DNA of 64,000 nucleotides, from NCBI RefSeq assembly GCF_002811475.1, contig NZ_NPDL01000007.1:62001-126000 (forward strand), in the 5' to 3' direction. The notes under the pieces are model-generated. The model was given only the letters and a program-made list of their open reading frames with translations, was not told where the DNA came from and ran no database searches. Made by a program: the position numbers and the translations under genes. Positions 29,469 through 39,315 of this stretch are shown here, in pieces. This DNA comes from Leptospira hartskeerlii. Its GTDB lineage: Bacteria; Spirochaetota; Leptospiria; Leptospirales; Leptospiraceae. Each line of letters opens with the position of its first letter. The stretch's first letter is position 1.

Positions 29469-30155
29469 ATGAGAAGAATATATTATATCATAAGATGCTT
29501 ATTTACCTTATTCGCGTTTAGTATGTTCGCGATGGGTTGCGAAGAGAAATTAGATCATAGTCCTTACGGCTTTGCAGAAGAAGATAATAGCGATTTAATT
29601 GCGGGAGCGATCTTCTTCCAGAGTTTTACGAACAATGGAGATGGAACAACGTCAGACAGTACAAGCGGTTTGATGTGGAAGACTTGTAGCCAGGGTCAGG
29701 TGTTCAATGGAAATGCGACTAGCTATAACTGTAGAGGCGCCAACGGAACACTTGCCAATCCTAGTTCCTTCGGAGCAGCAGAGTTACAATACTGCAGTGT
29801 AGATCTGAATTCTTGTAATACCTTGGGACTTCCTCAGACACTTACAAATGTCTCTCCGATAGGAATTGCAGGCAGTTCGGAAGCATATGATTCTTGTGCG
29901 AACGATAACACAGGAGGTCATACGGATTGGCGAGTAGCTAGTTTCTTGGAGTTAAAATATTTAAGTTCAAATAGTCGCAACTTCATGCTTCTGAAATTTC
30001 CGGATACAATAGAGTCTTTCTATTGGAGTTCGACAGCGAACGAACAAGATGCGTCGGGTAAAACAGCTAGATCAGTATCTTTTTCGAGAGATAAATTCGG
30101 AGACGACGATTCCTTTAGCAAGACCAGCAGATACTTTGTTCGCTGCGTAAGGTAA
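29469..30155 (+). CDS. DUF1566 (Lcl C-terminal) lipoprotein, copy B
   Basis: This 228-residue lipoprotein has the same lipobox FAMGC and DUF1566 pattern as copy A. It differs by one residue (Cys10 for Ser10 in the signal peptide), about ten silent changes and a TAA instead of TAG stop. Identity also covers the spacer and the last codons of the upstream barrel gene (CACGCGTTCTAAGGAAAAAG). The stop codon abuts the nadB stop directly. Function unknown; it probably partners with the outer-membrane barrel encoded just before. Confidence 0.85.
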   Translation: MRRIYYIIRCLFTLFAFSMFAMGCEEKLDHSPYGFAEEDNSDLIAGAIFFQSFTNNGDGTTSDSTSGLMWKTCSQGQVFNGNATSYNCRGANGTLANPSSFGAAELQYCSVDLNSCNTLGLPQTLTNVSPIGIAGSSEAYDSCANDNTGGHTDWRVASFLELKYLSSNSRNFMLLKFPDTIESFYWSSTANEQDASGKTARSVSFSRDKFGDDDSFSKTSRYFVRCVR

Positions 30156-31772
30156 TTAAAGAGGCGCTTGTAGGTCCCCATGGACCAGGTCATTGATCAG
30201 AATTGTATCATGTCTGGATGGGGATCTATTCTCCGGATAATCAGTCGAGTAATGTAGACCTCTACTTTCGTGTCTGGCAAGTGCAGAACGAATAATCAAC
30301 TCAGCTACCAAAACCAAATTACGAAGTTCTAATAAAGGATTTGTTACTATTGTCCTGTTATAATAGTCTCTGACTTCCGCATAGATCAGATCCATTCTTC
30401 TTTTTGCTCTTTCTAAGCGAAGATTGGAGCGTACAATCCCCACATAATTGGACATCGTGTTTTTGATCTCTGAAAGATCATGGGAGATCAAGACCCATTC
30501 TTCCGTATTTACTAGGCCTTCTTTGTCCCAAGCAGGAATTTGCTCATGTTCCGGTAAGAAGTCAGGCGGATTTTTGCGTATCTCTTCTGCGATCCGATTG
30601 GAGAACACAAGACATTCCAACAGACTATTGGAAGCTAAACGGTTTCCGCCGTGGACTCCTGTGCAGGAGGCTTCTCCCGCGGCGAATAGATTCTCTATTC
30701 TTGTTTTTCCCCAAAGGTCTGTAGCTATTCCTCCACACATAAAGTGGGCCGCAGGTACGACTGGGATAGGATCAGTTGTGATATCGATCCCTAATTCTAA
30801 ACATTTTGCATAAATAGAAGGGAAGGATTCTTTGATCTCTGTCGCCGGTCTATGTGAGATGTCCAACCAAACGTGAGGATCTCCGGACTTCTTCATTTCT
30901 GCATCTATGGCTCTTGCGACAATGTCCCTTGTGGCAAGATCTGCCATTGGATGGTATTTTTTCATGAACGGTTCCCCGTCCATTCCAAGTAATACTGCCC
31001 CTTTTCCTCGAACTGCCTCGGAGATCAGGAATGAATCTCCTTTTTCATGATAGAGAGAAGTAGGGTGGAACTGGTAAAATTCCATATTTCGGATCTCCGC
31101 TCCTGCACGATATGCACATGCAACTCCGTCCCCGGTTGCGATCTTAGGATTCGTAGTATGAGAATAAACCTGTCCGGATCCACCGCTTGCGATGATGGTT
31201 TTTTTCGCAAGAATGGGAATGATCTCTCCAGTATGACTCGAAAGAACATAAGCACCGAAACAGATCAATCCCTTCTTTTTAAGATGGTGAGGGGTGATCA
31301 GATCTACGACAGTATGGTATTCTAATATTCTAATATTCGGGTTTTGTTTTACGATCTCTAAGAGTGTTTTTTCGATTTCATGGCCGGTTCTGTCATGAGC
31401 GTGTACAATACGATTTGTTCCATGTCCACCTTCTCTATGAAGATCGAATTCTCCCTCTTGATTCAGGTTGAATGGGACTCCGTATTCTAAAAGTTCTTTG
31501 ACTAGAGGAGGACCTTCTTCCACCAGAACTCGGACTGCTTCCGGATCACATAGTCCTGCTCCGGATTCCAAGGTATCCTTTACATGATCCTCGAATTTAT
31601 CTCCCTGAGCAAAAACTGAAGCGATCCCGCCTTGCGCATAATTGGTATTCGACTCGTAATCCGACTTCTTAGTCACGATCACAGTCTGACCAACATTAGA
31701 AAGTTTTAATGCTTGGAAAAGGCCGGTAATACCGCTCCCAATGACTAGAAAATCGGTTTTAATTCTTGGCAT
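30156..31772 (-). CDS. nadB: L-aspartate oxidase
   Basis: This 538-residue FAD enzyme oxidises L-aspartate to iminoaspartate in de novo NAD synthesis. It has an N-terminal dinucleotide fold ([15 protein letters not shown]), [10 protein letters not shown] (about 44-53), [23 protein letters not shown] (about 112-134), and the FHPTSLY and [40 protein letters not shown] blocks of the fumarate reductase/aspartate oxidase family. The C-terminal helical domain (about 430-530) is complete. No nadA or nadC is nearby in the window. Confidence 0.95.
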   Translation of the reverse strand: MPRIKTDFLVIGSGITGLFQALKLSNVGQTVIVTKKSDYESNTNYAQGGIASVFAQGDKFEDHVKDTLESGAGLCDPEAVRVLVEEGPPLVKELLEYGVPFNLNQEGEFDLHREGGHGTNRIVHAHDRTGHEIEKTLLEIVKQNPNIRILEYHTVVDLITPHHLKKKGLICFGAYVLSSHTGEIIPILAKKTIIASGGSGQVYSHTTNPKIATGDGVACAYRAGAEIRNMEFYQFHPTSLYHEKGDSFLISEAVRGKGAVLLGMDGEPFMKKYHPMADLATRDIVARAIDAEMKKSGDPHVWLDISHRPATEIKESFPSIYAKCLELGIDITTDPIPVVPAAHFMCGGIATDLWGKTRIENLFAAGEASCTGVHGGNRLASNSLLECLVFSNRIAEEIRKNPPDFLPEHEQIPAWDKEGLVNTEEWVLISHDLSEIKNTMSNYVGIVRSNLRLERAKRRMDLIYAEVRDYYNRTIVTNPLLELRNLVLVAELIIRSALARHESRGLHYSTDYPENRSPSRHDTILINDLVHGDLQAPL

Positions 31773-31810
31773 TTGTACAGATTCGGCGGCTTTACGCCGC
31801 CGAGATTAGA

Positions 31811-33631
31811 TTATTTACGTTTTGTGCCGGTGTTTAAAAGGGCTTCTACGTAATCAATGGAACGGATCAATTGGAAGTCAGGTTTGATCGGATCGTTCTT
31901 ATGTTCTTGTATGAACTTCTCCGCTTGTCCGTTTGATTTTACGTAAGCCTCCAGTTTTTTCACATCGAAATGACCTTTTTCTTCTGCAGAAGAAGGTAAC
32001 TCAGGAAGGTGATTCCACATATTCTCTTCACGATAATGAAATGGGAAACTGCCATCTTCTTCGGAAGAAACATCCACATCAGGTTTGACCCCGACTACCT
32101 GGATCGTATTCCCGGAAGGTGCATAATATCTGGATTGAGTAAGTTTGATATAATAAGCTCCGTTTCCTCTCAACTCTTGGAGTTTTTGGACGGTTGCTTT
32201 TCCAAAAGATCTCTCTCCGAGGATCAAACCGCGACCATGATGTTTGAGCGCAGAAGCTACGATCTCAGAAGCAGAAGCAGACTTTGCATTGATTAGAACC
32301 GCGACTGGAAGATCGGTAAGATCTTTTTTGCCTGCATTCGAATCTTCAGGGCTTCTATTCGGACTTTTTACGGAAACAATAAGTCCGTTAGTCACAAACA
32401 TATCCGCAAGATCGATCGCCAGATCTAAATAACCTCCAGGATTATTTCTTAGATCTAAAACTAACGCCTTGAGTTTGGTTCCTTTAGAAGTAGATTGTTT
32501 TTCTAATTCTTTGAAATGTTGTACGAATTCTTTATCAACGGAAGGATCCGATTTAACGAAACCGGTCAGCTTGATATATCCGATATAAGGATGATTGTCT
32601 ATCAACTTGCTTGTGATATTTCGGATCTCGATCGTGTCTCGGATCACTTCGATCGCCAAAGTTCCCGCCACTCCTTTTCTACGGATGGTCAGAACTACTT
32701 TGGATCCTTTTTTTCCTTTGATCCTTTCTACTACTTTGTCGAGTAACATTCCTTTTGTGGATTTTCCATCCACTGCCAGGATTATATCTCCAGCGCGAAC
32801 ACCTGCGGTGACTGCAGGTCTTCCTTCCAGAGGATTTTCTACGATAACTTCTTTATTACCGCCACCGCTTAAGATTGCTCCAATTCCCTCGAAACTTCCG
32901 TCTTCGATCTTTGCCATAGATTCTTCCCAGGCGGCTTTTAGGAATACTTGGCTATGAGGGTCTAAAGAAGAAAGATAACCGTTAGCTGCAGCTAAATACA
33001 CATCCTTGATACTAAAAGGTTCTTTTTCTTTAGGATCTTCTTCTCCAAACGGATCTTTGAGTGGAGGAGTCATGTAGTTTTGCAGGTTTTTTTCGAGATA
33101 CGCCAAAACTCTATCGAAGTCTTTTTTGGAGAAGTTGGTCTGTTCCCATTTAGCGGTGAGTACTTTTTTACGAACCTTCTCCCTTTCTACAAGTTTAAGG
33201 ACCTCGTCATTTGAAAGTTTAGGTTTGTTAGCCTCTTCTTTCAGTTTTTTATCTCGGATCTTCTCCACTTCTTTATAATCCGGATCGAATAGGACAAATT
33301 TGTCCTCCGGAGAAAGTTTGAAAGATTTACCTGGAAAAATATCATCCGCTTCTTCGTATTTTTCTCGATCCGTGAAATAACTTTCCGGATACAGATAAAG
33401 GCCATGCGGCAAAGATAGAAGTGCGAAAACCGCTGCGTCCTTGTAAGCGCGGTTTTTATCTATATTTTTATCTATATAGTTTCCCTCAACGGTCTTGACT
33501 ACGCTGTCAAAATCTTTGAGAGTGAAATCTGCCGTGGTCTTGGAATTTCCGGAAGAAGGTTGGCAGAAGAAGATGCTCGTACATAAGATAACGGAGAGAA
33601 AGGATAAGGAGAAGGATCTCAAGCTTTTCAA
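31811..33631 (-). CDS. S41 C-terminal processing protease (CtpA-type)
   Basis: This 606-residue protein has a signal ending TSIFFC, so it is probably a lipoprotein of the periplasm. A charged N-terminal region (about 30-200) is longer than in many CtpA proteins. A PDZ domain follows ([26 protein letters not shown], about 265-300) and then the S41 core: [24 protein letters not shown] (about 390-413) and [35 protein letters not shown] (about 450-484), with the Ser-Lys dyad. It cleaves C-terminal tails of envelope proteins. It lies 38 bp from nadB and could be cotranscribed with it. Confidence 0.9.
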   Translation of the reverse strand: MKSLRSFSLSFLSVILCTSIFFCQPSSGNSKTTADFTLKDFDSVVKTVEGNYIDKNIDKNRAYKDAAVFALLSLPHGLYLYPESYFTDREKYEEADDIFPGKSFKLSPEDKFVLFDPDYKEVEKIRDKKLKEEANKPKLSNDEVLKLVEREKVRKKVLTAKWEQTNFSKKDFDRVLAYLEKNLQNYMTPPLKDPFGEEDPKEKEPFSIKDVYLAAANGYLSSLDPHSQVFLKAAWEESMAKIEDGSFEGIGAILSGGGNKEVIVENPLEGRPAVTAGVRAGDIILAVDGKSTKGMLLDKVVERIKGKKGSKVVLTIRRKGVAGTLAIEVIRDTIEIRNITSKLIDNHPYIGYIKLTGFVKSDPSVDKEFVQHFKELEKQSTSKGTKLKALVLDLRNNPGGYLDLAIDLADMFVTNGLIVSVKSPNRSPEDSNAGKKDLTDLPVAVLINAKSASASEIVASALKHHGRGLILGERSFGKATVQKLQELRGNGAYYIKLTQSRYYAPSGNTIQVVGVKPDVDVSSEEDGSFPFHYREENMWNHLPELPSSAEEKGHFDVKKLEAYVKSNGQAEKFIQEHKNDPIKPDFQLIRSIDYVEALLNTGTKRK

Positions 33632-33728
33632 ATCGGGTCCTCTTTTTGCAAGGTTGATTTTCGATCATTTTCCACCCGGAACAAGCATTGTCAATCTATT
33701 CCCCCGAAATCTCTCATTCTATAAAGGT

Positions 33729-34643
33729 TTGGAAAAGTTCTGTATTTTTCCTTTTTTCTGCTTTGTGGGAACTTTTTACTGCACTTCTGTTTCGGTCCCT
33801 GGCGGCGGGAGATTCGGGTCGGAACTCATACAAGAGCAGGCAATCCTAGATTTTTATGGAACGGAAGAAGAAAGAAAATCTTCTTTAGATTTATTAAAAT
33901 CTTCCTGCAGATCCCTGAGAAAAGATAGGGGACTCGCTTGTTATAATTTATCCATTTTATACGATTCTTTGGGAGAAAATCAATCAGCTTGGGAATATGC
34001 GGTTAGAGCAAAAAACTCAGATCCGAACGATCCACTCTACAAAGAGCTTGCATTCACTTCTTCTTTAAAATGGGAATCCGAAAAATCCGCACTCGCGGAC
34101 CAGGAAGAAGTTTTGTATCAAACCGCAATCTCCGCATGCAAAAAAGGGAATATTGCAGAAGCTTCCGAATCTGTTTTTAAACTGATAGAAATTCAGTCCA
34201 TTTCAAAAGAATCCTTAACCAAAGGCATATTTGCAGAATGTGGGCTGGACAAAGAATTGGTCTCAAAAGCAAAACCGAACGCACTCAAACCTTCTTCCGA
34301 ATATTATAAATTTCTGGAGAAGAACCATCCTTACAAAAAGGTATGGGATTTGAGTGGAGAATTCGGTAGGAATCCGAAGGACATGGTTTCCGGAAATAAG
34401 GTCACCCAATCCTGGAAAGAACTCAAAAAAGCGGTCTCCACGAAGGATCAGGTTTCCGCTAAAAAACATCTTTTAAGTTTTAGATCGAATCTAGAAGAAT
34501 TAGCCAAAACGAACTCAGAAGCATCCATGCTTTCCGCAAATTTAAAAAAAGCAGCTTTTTTATTACTCTCTGAAGATTCGAATTATTCTTCATTCAAAGA
34601 ACTCGCGAAGGAACTCTCGGATCCGCCGGTTCAAATTAAGTAA
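33729..34643 (+). CDS. hypothetical exported helical (TPR-like) protein
   Basis: The frame is open from 33495, but the first part is antisense to the protease gene. I chose the TTG at 33729, which gives a 304-residue product starting with a hydrophobic segment ([15 protein letters not shown]) that could be a lipoprotein signal; the start is uncertain. The remainder is helical with a TPR-like unit ([32 protein letters not shown]). No family is recognised. It is convergent with pdxJ with an 8-bp overlap. Confidence 0.55.
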   Translation: MEKFCIFPFFCFVGTFYCTSVSVPGGGRFGSELIQEQAILDFYGTEEERKSSLDLLKSSCRSLRKDRGLACYNLSILYDSLGENQSAWEYAVRAKNSDPNDPLYKELAFTSSLKWESEKSALADQEEVLYQTAISACKKGNIAEASESVFKLIEIQSISKESLTKGIFAECGLDKELVSKAKPNALKPSSEYYKFLEKNHPYKKVWDLSGEFGRNPKDMVSGNKVTQSWKELKKAVSTKDQVSAKKHLLSFRSNLEELAKTNSEASMLSANLKKAAFLLLSEDSNYSSFKELAKELSDPPVQIK

Positions 34644-35382
34644 GAGTCTTTAAATATTCTTTCACTGCGGCTTCTAAACCGACTTCGAGGGCATAAGACA
34701 TTAATCTGTGGCCGATGGATACTTCCTCTAAACCTGGGAGACTGGAAAATAGTGGAAGATTGAAATGATCCAGGTCGTGCCCTGCGTTGATCCCTATTTT
34801 TTGAGCCTGTAGGAACTCCGCCGCCTTTCTAAAAGATTCGAATGCTTTTTTACCTTCTTCCGGAGATTGGTCGAAAGCATGTGCGTAAGGACCCGTGTAA
34901 AATTCAACTCTGTCCGCGCCGGTATCTTTTACTAATTTAAGATTCTCTAAATCCGTTTCCATGAAGATGGAAACCCGGATCCCCGCATTTTGGATCCTTC
35001 GGATATAAGTTTTCAGCTCGGAGGAGTCCTTCTTCAGATCGAAACCGTGATCTGAGGTGATCTCACCTGGGGTAACAGGGACTAACGTTGCCTGGTCGGG
35101 TTTGGCTTCCAGAACAAGATCTAAGAATCGGGGAGAGGGTTCTCCTTCCATATTGTACTCTATCTTATTCTTTTTATCCCGATTGTAGAGCACGAAGAAC
35201 TCCCTCAGGTCGAATACATCCTTCTTTCTTATATGTCTTTCGTCTTCTCTGGGATGAACAGTAATTCCATGAGCACCAGAATCCAAGATCAGTTTTGAAA
35301 GATAGATCAGGTCCGGATGATTTCCACCTCTGGAATTTCTCAAAGTAGCAATTTTGTTTACATTTACGCTCAGATGGACCAT
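34636..35382 (-). CDS. pdxJ: pyridoxine 5'-phosphate synthase
   Basis: This 248-residue TIM-barrel enzyme condenses 3-amino-1-hydroxyacetone phosphate and 1-deoxyxylulose 5-phosphate in vitamin B6 synthesis. I placed the start at ATG 35382, giving [20 protein letters not shown], which matches the normal PdxJ N-terminus and length (E. coli about 243); the 40 additional upstream codons are Ser-rich and unlike the family. The [16 protein letters not shown] motif (phosphate and substrate binding) and the C-terminal [13 protein letters not shown] block are intact. The ribosome binding site GAGGG is close to the ATG. Confidence 0.92.
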   Translation of the reverse strand: MVHLSVNVNKIATLRNSRGGNHPDLIYLSKLILDSGAHGITVHPREDERHIRKKDVFDLREFFVLYNRDKKNKIEYNMEGEPSPRFLDLVLEAKPDQATLVPVTPGEITSDHGFDLKKDSSELKTYIRRIQNAGIRVSIFMETDLENLKLVKDTGADRVEFYTGPYAHAFDQSPEEGKKAFESFRKAAEFLQAQKIGINAGHDLDHFNLPLFSSLPGLEEVSIGHRLMSYALEVGLEAAVKEYLKTLT

Positions 35383-35495
35383 AACCCTCGTATTCCGAAT
35401 CCAATTCTTAGAAAATGCAAAATAGCGGAAACTAGATTTCTGACTGCTTTTTCTGCTTGAATCGGAATAAGTGTCTTCCAGCATGGTCAATTCCG

Positions 35496-35933
35496 ATGGC
35501 AACAGCTAAGAAAACGGCTAAGAAAAAAGCTGCACCGAAGTCCAAACCTCCGGTGAAAAAAAGCGCTCCGAAGAAAAAAACTCCTCCGGCAAAAAAGAAG
35601 GAAGTTGCTAGTACAAGCAAGCCTGCGGGGACTAAAAAGTCTTCTGCATCCAAATCTTCCCTCAATCCTTTGGGCAAAAAGTTCACATGTCATACTTGTG
35701 GAACCAAGTTCTATGATCTAAACAAAGAAGTAAAAATCTGCCCTAAATGTGGAGCGGATCAAAGCAAACGTCCTCCTTCCAAATCCAGGTCTCGTGTCGC
35801 TAGAGTGGAAGAAGAAGAGTTTCCAGAAGAAAACTTAGATTACGATTCCGAAGTTGGTTTCGAAGAAGAAGAAGGTGGTATCGTAGAAGAACCTCTGGAA
35901 GAGGAAGAAGACGAGGAAGAGGAGGAGGAATAA
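35496..35933 (+). CDS. FYDLN-acid domain protein with lysine-rich N-terminus
   Basis: This 145-residue protein was started at ATG 35496 ([11 protein letters not shown]). Residues 1-60 are a Lys/Ala/Pro-rich, histone-H1-like tail. Residues 62-92 are the FYDLN-acid zinc-ribbon domain ([14 protein letters not shown] then CPKC, four Cys ligands). The last 50 residues are almost only Glu and Asp. So one small protein holds a strongly basic arm, a zinc knuckle and a strongly acidic arm; it may bind nucleic acid and be self-regulated by charge. Function unknown. The coding end supplies the Gly/Glu-rich GGAGG sequence just before miaA. Confidence 0.8.
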   Translation: MATAKKTAKKKAAPKSKPPVKKSAPKKKTPPAKKKEVASTSKPAGTKKSSASKSSLNPLGKKFTCHTCGTKFYDLNKEVKICPKCGADQSKRPPSKSRSRVARVEEEEFPEENLDYDSEVGFEEEEGGIVEEPLEEEEDEEEEEE

Positions 35934-35935
35934 TT
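35920..35935 (+). promoter_or_regulatory. ribosome binding site and probable ATT start of miaA
   Basis: AGGAGG at 35920-35925 (repeated at 35923-35928) stands 7 nt before ATT 35933. That ATT is in the miaA frame and overlaps the TAA stop of the upstream gene by one base. No ATG, GTG or TTG exists in this frame between the stop at 35801 and the P-loop. Confidence 0.5.
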
Positions 35936-36838
35936 CCCCCCGCCGCCAATTCCATTCTGATCATCACCGCTCCCACCGGGGCCGGAAAAACGGCTCTGGT
36001 GAGAGAATTAGATCCTTCTCGTTTTGAAATTATCTCCTTCGATTCCAGACAGATCTATAAAGAGCTAAGTATCGGCACGGCAGCTCCCAGCCCCGAAGAC
36101 TGCGAAAAAATCCCCCATCATTTGGTTTCTTTTCTTTCTCCCGCAGAGTCAATAGACGCAGCAAAATTTGTTACAAAGGCAGAAGAAGCGCTGGATGATA
36201 TACTTTCCAGAGGCAAAATCCCAGTTTTAACAGCGGGAACAGGGTTCTATTTGAATGCTTTTTTGTACGGTATGTTTCCTGTTCCGAAAATCACTGAAGA
36301 TATAAAATTGAAAGTGGAATCCTTAAGTATGGAAGAAAGGATTAGGGAACTCCAAAAGGTGGACCCTAAAGCTCTCCAAAAAATCTTTCCGAACGATAAC
36401 TACAGATACGGAAGAGCCTTGGAAGTGAATTGGATGGGAACTCTTTGGTCCGAACTAAAAGTAGAAGAAGGGAGCGGAGCCCTAATTTCCAAAAAATTGA
36501 ATATACTTGGGGCCTTCTTCTTGGATCTGGATCGAAAAGAATTGTACGAAAGGATCGATTCCAGGGCCAAAAAAATGATAGAATCCGGAATGGCAGAAGA
36601 AGCGAAAAGGGTCTCAGATAAATACGGGGAAGATTGTCCCGGTCTTCAGTCCTTAGGTTATAATTTCGCGCTTGAAAATATTAAAGGAACGTCCAATCTT
36701 GAGACATTCTTTGGGAATTTAAGCCAGTCTCATAGGAATTACGCCAAACGTCAGATTACTTGGTTTCGAAAGCAAAAGATTTTGGAACAGGTCCATCCGA
36801 GTGAAGCGTATAAAAAGATAAAAAATATAAACGGATAA
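35933..36838 (+). CDS. miaA: tRNA dimethylallyltransferase, non-canonical start
   Basis: This enzyme transfers dimethylallyl to N6 of A37 in tRNAs reading UNN codons. The P-loop APTGAGKT is encoded at about 35969-35992, upstream of the first canonical start (GTG 35999), so initiation must be further upstream. From ATT 35933 the protein is 301 residues, close to the family norm. [17 protein letters not shown] (motif for A37 recognition) and [12 protein letters not shown] follow, and the C-terminal part has SLGYN and [13 protein letters not shown]. Other candidate starts are ATT 35954 and CTG 35957. hfq follows after 6 bp, the classical miaA-hfq order. Confidence 0.85.
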   Translation: MPPAANSILIITAPTGAGKTALVRELDPSRFEIISFDSRQIYKELSIGTAAPSPEDCEKIPHHLVSFLSPAESIDAAKFVTKAEEALDDILSRGKIPVLTAGTGFYLNAFLYGMFPVPKITEDIKLKVESLSMEERIRELQKVDPKALQKIFPNDNYRYGRALEVNWMGTLWSELKVEEGSGALISKKLNILGAFFLDLDRKELYERIDSRAKKMIESGMAEEAKRVSDKYGEDCPGLQSLGYNFALENIKGTSNLETFFGNLSQSHRNYAKRQITWFRKQKILEQVHPSEAYKKIKNING

Positions 36839-36844
36839 AAATCT

Positions 36845-37096
36845 ATGTCTGCTAAAAATAATATACAGGACCAACTGCTCAATACGGCTAGAAAAGAAAA
36901 ACTAGAATTGACCATCTATCTTCTAAACGGAGTTCCTCTAAAAGGTAAAGTGGTAAGTTTCGATAATTTTACTATAGTCCTTGAGCAGGAAAATAAGCAG
37001 AGTTTGGTGTATAAACACGCGATCTCAACGATCATTCCTGCCAAAGTAATCAAACTTTATACAGAAGAAGCAGCAAAAGAAGCTCCTTCCGCCTAA
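36845..37096 (+). CDS. hfq: RNA chaperone Hfq
   Basis: This 83-residue protein forms a hexameric Sm-like ring that binds small RNAs and mRNAs. Sm1 is visible as [26 protein letters not shown] and Sm2 as [15 protein letters not shown]; the usual Y-K-H of the proximal face is kept. It directly follows miaA, as in many bacteria, and the next start codon (37097) abuts its stop. A chaperone here makes small regulatory RNAs in the genome plausible. Confidence 0.95.
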   Translation: MSAKNNIQDQLLNTARKEKLELTIYLLNGVPLKGKVVSFDNFTIVLEQENKQSLVYKHAISTIIPAKVIKLYTEEAAKEAPSA

Positions 37097-37972
37097 ATGT
37101 TCCGAAAGATAGGCCGGGCACTTTTCATTCTATTTATATTAGCGGGGATACTACTGGTATCCTATCCGCTTTTCTTTATAAAAGAAGGAGAGGCTTTGCT
37201 TGTCTGGGAACAAGATTCCAAGTTAGTTTCCTTCGTTCGTGGTCCTGGCTTTGCCTATGAACCGGCCGTAATCCAGTTCTGGGACAAGTCTGTTCGTAAA
37301 GAATCCTTAAACTCTTTGGCTTTGGAGTTGGATATTCATCACGATCTTTCTTCCGGATTATTTTCCGAAAAATCGGAAGAAGGTAAGATCAGAGCGAAAC
37401 TGGATCTATCTTTTCATTTAGAGGAAGAAGGATCTAAAAAGTTTTTTCTCTCCGGAGGAAAGACAGACCAAGGCAGAGCAAAATATCTCTCCAATATCTT
37501 TCAGTCCAAATTGAGAGCTGGGATAGAGGATGAGAAAAATATCAACTTAAACAAGGATTCTATCTCCACTTTCCTAAGGAACGACATGGTGAAAATTCTC
37601 TCCACTGAACTTCCTTGGCTTAAGATAGAATCGGTTCGCATTATCAGTCTGGATATTCCTGACCCGATACTCATTGCGAATATATTCCGTAATCCTAACT
37701 ATATTTTGGCTAAAAAGTTAGAAAGAATAGAAGCCTTAAAAAAGGCGGAATCTTACTCCATACAAGAAGAAGCAAAACTTGCAGTTTCCAAAAAGAAATG
37801 GGAACAATATAAGGATTTTCTAAAGAAGAATCCGGATATGAAAGAGTTCCTACTTTACGATAATATCGGAGAGAATGTGGATGTTTTACTTCTTCCTTCC
37901 GATACAGTTTTTGGAGATCCTAAATCTTTGAGTAAGAAAAAGTCCGCCCCCAAACCTAAAGAGGTGGAATAA
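37097..37972 (+). CDS. membrane-anchored SPFH/HflC-like protein
   Basis: This 291-residue protein has an N-terminal membrane helix (ALFILFILAGILLVSYPLFF) followed directly by an EGEALLVWEQDSKLVSFVRGPGFAY segment that resembles the start of SPFH/prohibitin domains (V-x-x-x-G-x-x-F/V...GPG). A helical region (about 200-265, EALKKAESYSIQEEAKLAVSKKKWEQ) fits the coiled coil of that family. The gene lies immediately after hfq, where hflK/hflC sit in other bacteria, which supports the guess, but the similarity is weak. No FtsH is adjacent. The stop abuts the start of the nucleotidyltransferase gene. Confidence 0.5.
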   Translation: MFRKIGRALFILFILAGILLVSYPLFFIKEGEALLVWEQDSKLVSFVRGPGFAYEPAVIQFWDKSVRKESLNSLALELDIHHDLSSGLFSEKSEEGKIRAKLDLSFHLEEEGSKKFFLSGGKTDQGRAKYLSNIFQSKLRAGIEDEKNINLNKDSISTFLRNDMVKILSTELPWLKIESVRIISLDIPDPILIANIFRNPNYILAKKLERIEALKKAESYSIQEEAKLAVSKKKWEQYKDFLKKNPDMKEFLLYDNIGENVDVLLLPSDTVFGDPKSLSKKKSAPKPKEVE

Positions 37973-39034
37973 ATGACACAAGACAAACCCGTAGTACTCA
38001 TTATGGCGGGGGGAAAAGGAGAAAGATTCTGGCCAAGATCCAGAGTTTCCACTCCTAAACAACTCCAGAAAGTATATTCTAAAAATACTCTTCTAAAAGA
38101 GACTTTAAATCGTGCTTATACGATCACAAGTCCTGATAGAGTTTTTATCGGAACAAACGCTACTTTAAAAAAAGCGATCTTAGCTCAGGAAAGAAGTTTC
38201 CCTGAAAATAATTTTATCATAGAGCCTGAAGGAAAAAACACCGCACCAATCATAGCTCTCGCGTCTTTATATTTTAAAGAAAAATTCGGAGATCCGGTTC
38301 AGGTGGTATTATCTGCGGATGCTTGGGTAAATTCAGACAAAGAATTTGCTAAGAGTATCCAAAAGGCTTTGAAAGAAGCAGACGAACATTTAGTTCTGCT
38401 CGGTATCAAACCGAATCGTCCTGAAGTAGGCTATGGTTATATCGCTTCAGGGAAACCGACTAAACACGGATTCGAAGTAAAATCATTCTTCGAAAAGCCG
38501 GATGTAAAAACGGCGATCAAGTATATTAAAAAAGCAAACTTCTATTGGAATCCGGGCATCTTTCTTTGGAAGACTAGTCTGATCCTGGACGAGTTTGAAA
38601 AACATTCTCCTAAAATACTAAAACCTCTTAAGGATAGATTTCCATTCAAGAAGATGGGAGATCTGGGAGAAGCATTCAAACTTCTTCCTTCCGAACCTGT
38701 TGATATAGCTATCATGGAAAAGAGCGCTCGTATCAGAATGGTGGAGGCAAGCTTCTCATGGGACGATGTTGGTTCTTGGCTATCGTTGGAGAGAGTATTG
38801 CCCGGAGATAACCAAGGCAATCGCCATATCGGTAAAGAAATTCTATTTTATAAATCCGGAAATAACGTCACTCAAACTAGAAAAGAATTCACCGCACTAC
38901 TCGGAGTCCAGGATATCGTAGTTGTTGAAGAGGAAGATGTTCTCTTCATCGCTTCTAAAGAAGGTATAGGTGATATCAAGAATATGGTTGCCGAGATCCG
39001 TAAAAATAAAGGTTTACAAAAGTACACTGAATAA
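37973..39034 (+). CDS. manC: mannose-1-phosphate guanylyltransferase
   Basis: This 353-residue nucleotidyltransferase makes GDP-mannose from GTP and mannose-1-phosphate for surface polysaccharide or glycolipid. It has the N-terminal pyrophosphorylase motif [14 protein letters not shown] with the following PKQ lysine, [14 protein letters not shown] (about 83-96), the FFEKPD and NPGIFLWK motifs, and the WDDVGSW block near the end. The isomerase domain of bifunctional ManC/AlgA enzymes is absent, so it is the short, monofunctional type. It is the last gene of the miaA-hfq cluster before the small ribosomal-type gene. Confidence 0.85.
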   Translation: MTQDKPVVLIMAGGKGERFWPRSRVSTPKQLQKVYSKNTLLKETLNRAYTITSPDRVFIGTNATLKKAILAQERSFPENNFIIEPEGKNTAPIIALASLYFKEKFGDPVQVVLSADAWVNSDKEFAKSIQKALKEADEHLVLLGIKPNRPEVGYGYIASGKPTKHGFEVKSFFEKPDVKTAIKYIKKANFYWNPGIFLWKTSLILDEFEKHSPKILKPLKDRFPFKKMGDLGEAFKLLPSEPVDIAIMEKSARIRMVEASFSWDDVGSWLSLERVLPGDNQGNRHIGKEILFYKSGNNVTQTRKEFTALLGVQDIVVVEEEDVLFIASKEGIGDIKNMVAEIRKNKGLQKYTE

Positions 39035-39071
39035 TTTCCTGGCAGGTTAGGAACAAAATCAGGAGAACCGA

Positions 39072-39167
39072 ATGCCTTCCGGTAAAAAAAGAAAGCGAAG
39101 AAAGATCGCGACTCATAAGAGGAAGAAAAAAAGAAGACAGAATCGTCATAAGAAGAAAGGCAAATAA
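39072..39167 (+). CDS. 31-residue basic protein, COX24/mS38 (AURKAIP1) type, probable small ribosomal subunit protein
   Basis: ATG 39072 is preceded by AGGAG with 6-nt spacing and encodes 31 residues beginning MPSGKKRKRRKIATHKRKKK and continuing with R-Q-N-R-H-K-K-K. This is the C-terminal motif of mitochondrial mS38/COX24 and of the tiny bacterial homologues seen in Bacteroidetes (MPSGKKRKRHKMATHKRKK-like) and, more distantly, mycobacterial bS22. It most likely lines the small subunit near the decoding region. A perfect terminator follows 18 bp after the stop. It is easy to overlook because of its size. Confidence 0.8.
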   Translation: MPSGKKRKRRKIATHKRKKKRRQNRHKKKGK

Positions 39168-39185
39168 GATATTCTTATAATATCT

Positions 39186-39221
39186 AAAGACCGGGAAATC
39201 GAATCGAAGACCCGGTCTTTT
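39186..39221 (+). terminator. rho-independent terminator
   Basis: AAAGACCGGG and CCCGGTCTTT form a perfect 10-bp stem around a 15-nt loop with T after it. It closes the miaA-hfq-manC-mS38-like transcript. Confidence 0.85.
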
Positions 39222-39315
39222 ACGCCCGCCATCCTCATCGGGAACTCTCCCGAATCGAAATTAGCAACTATCAAAGCCTAAAGCAAAATTCGAAATTGGC
39301 CGATCATGTTGCTGT

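Noticed and set aside
33495..33728. Longer N-terminus of the TPR-like protein
   Set aside because: This part is antisense to the start of the CtpA-type gene and is very basic and unlike a signal peptide.
35933..36000. Frameshift pseudogene of miaA
   Set aside because: The reading frame from the P-loop to the C-terminus is intact and all motifs are present; only the start codon is unusual.
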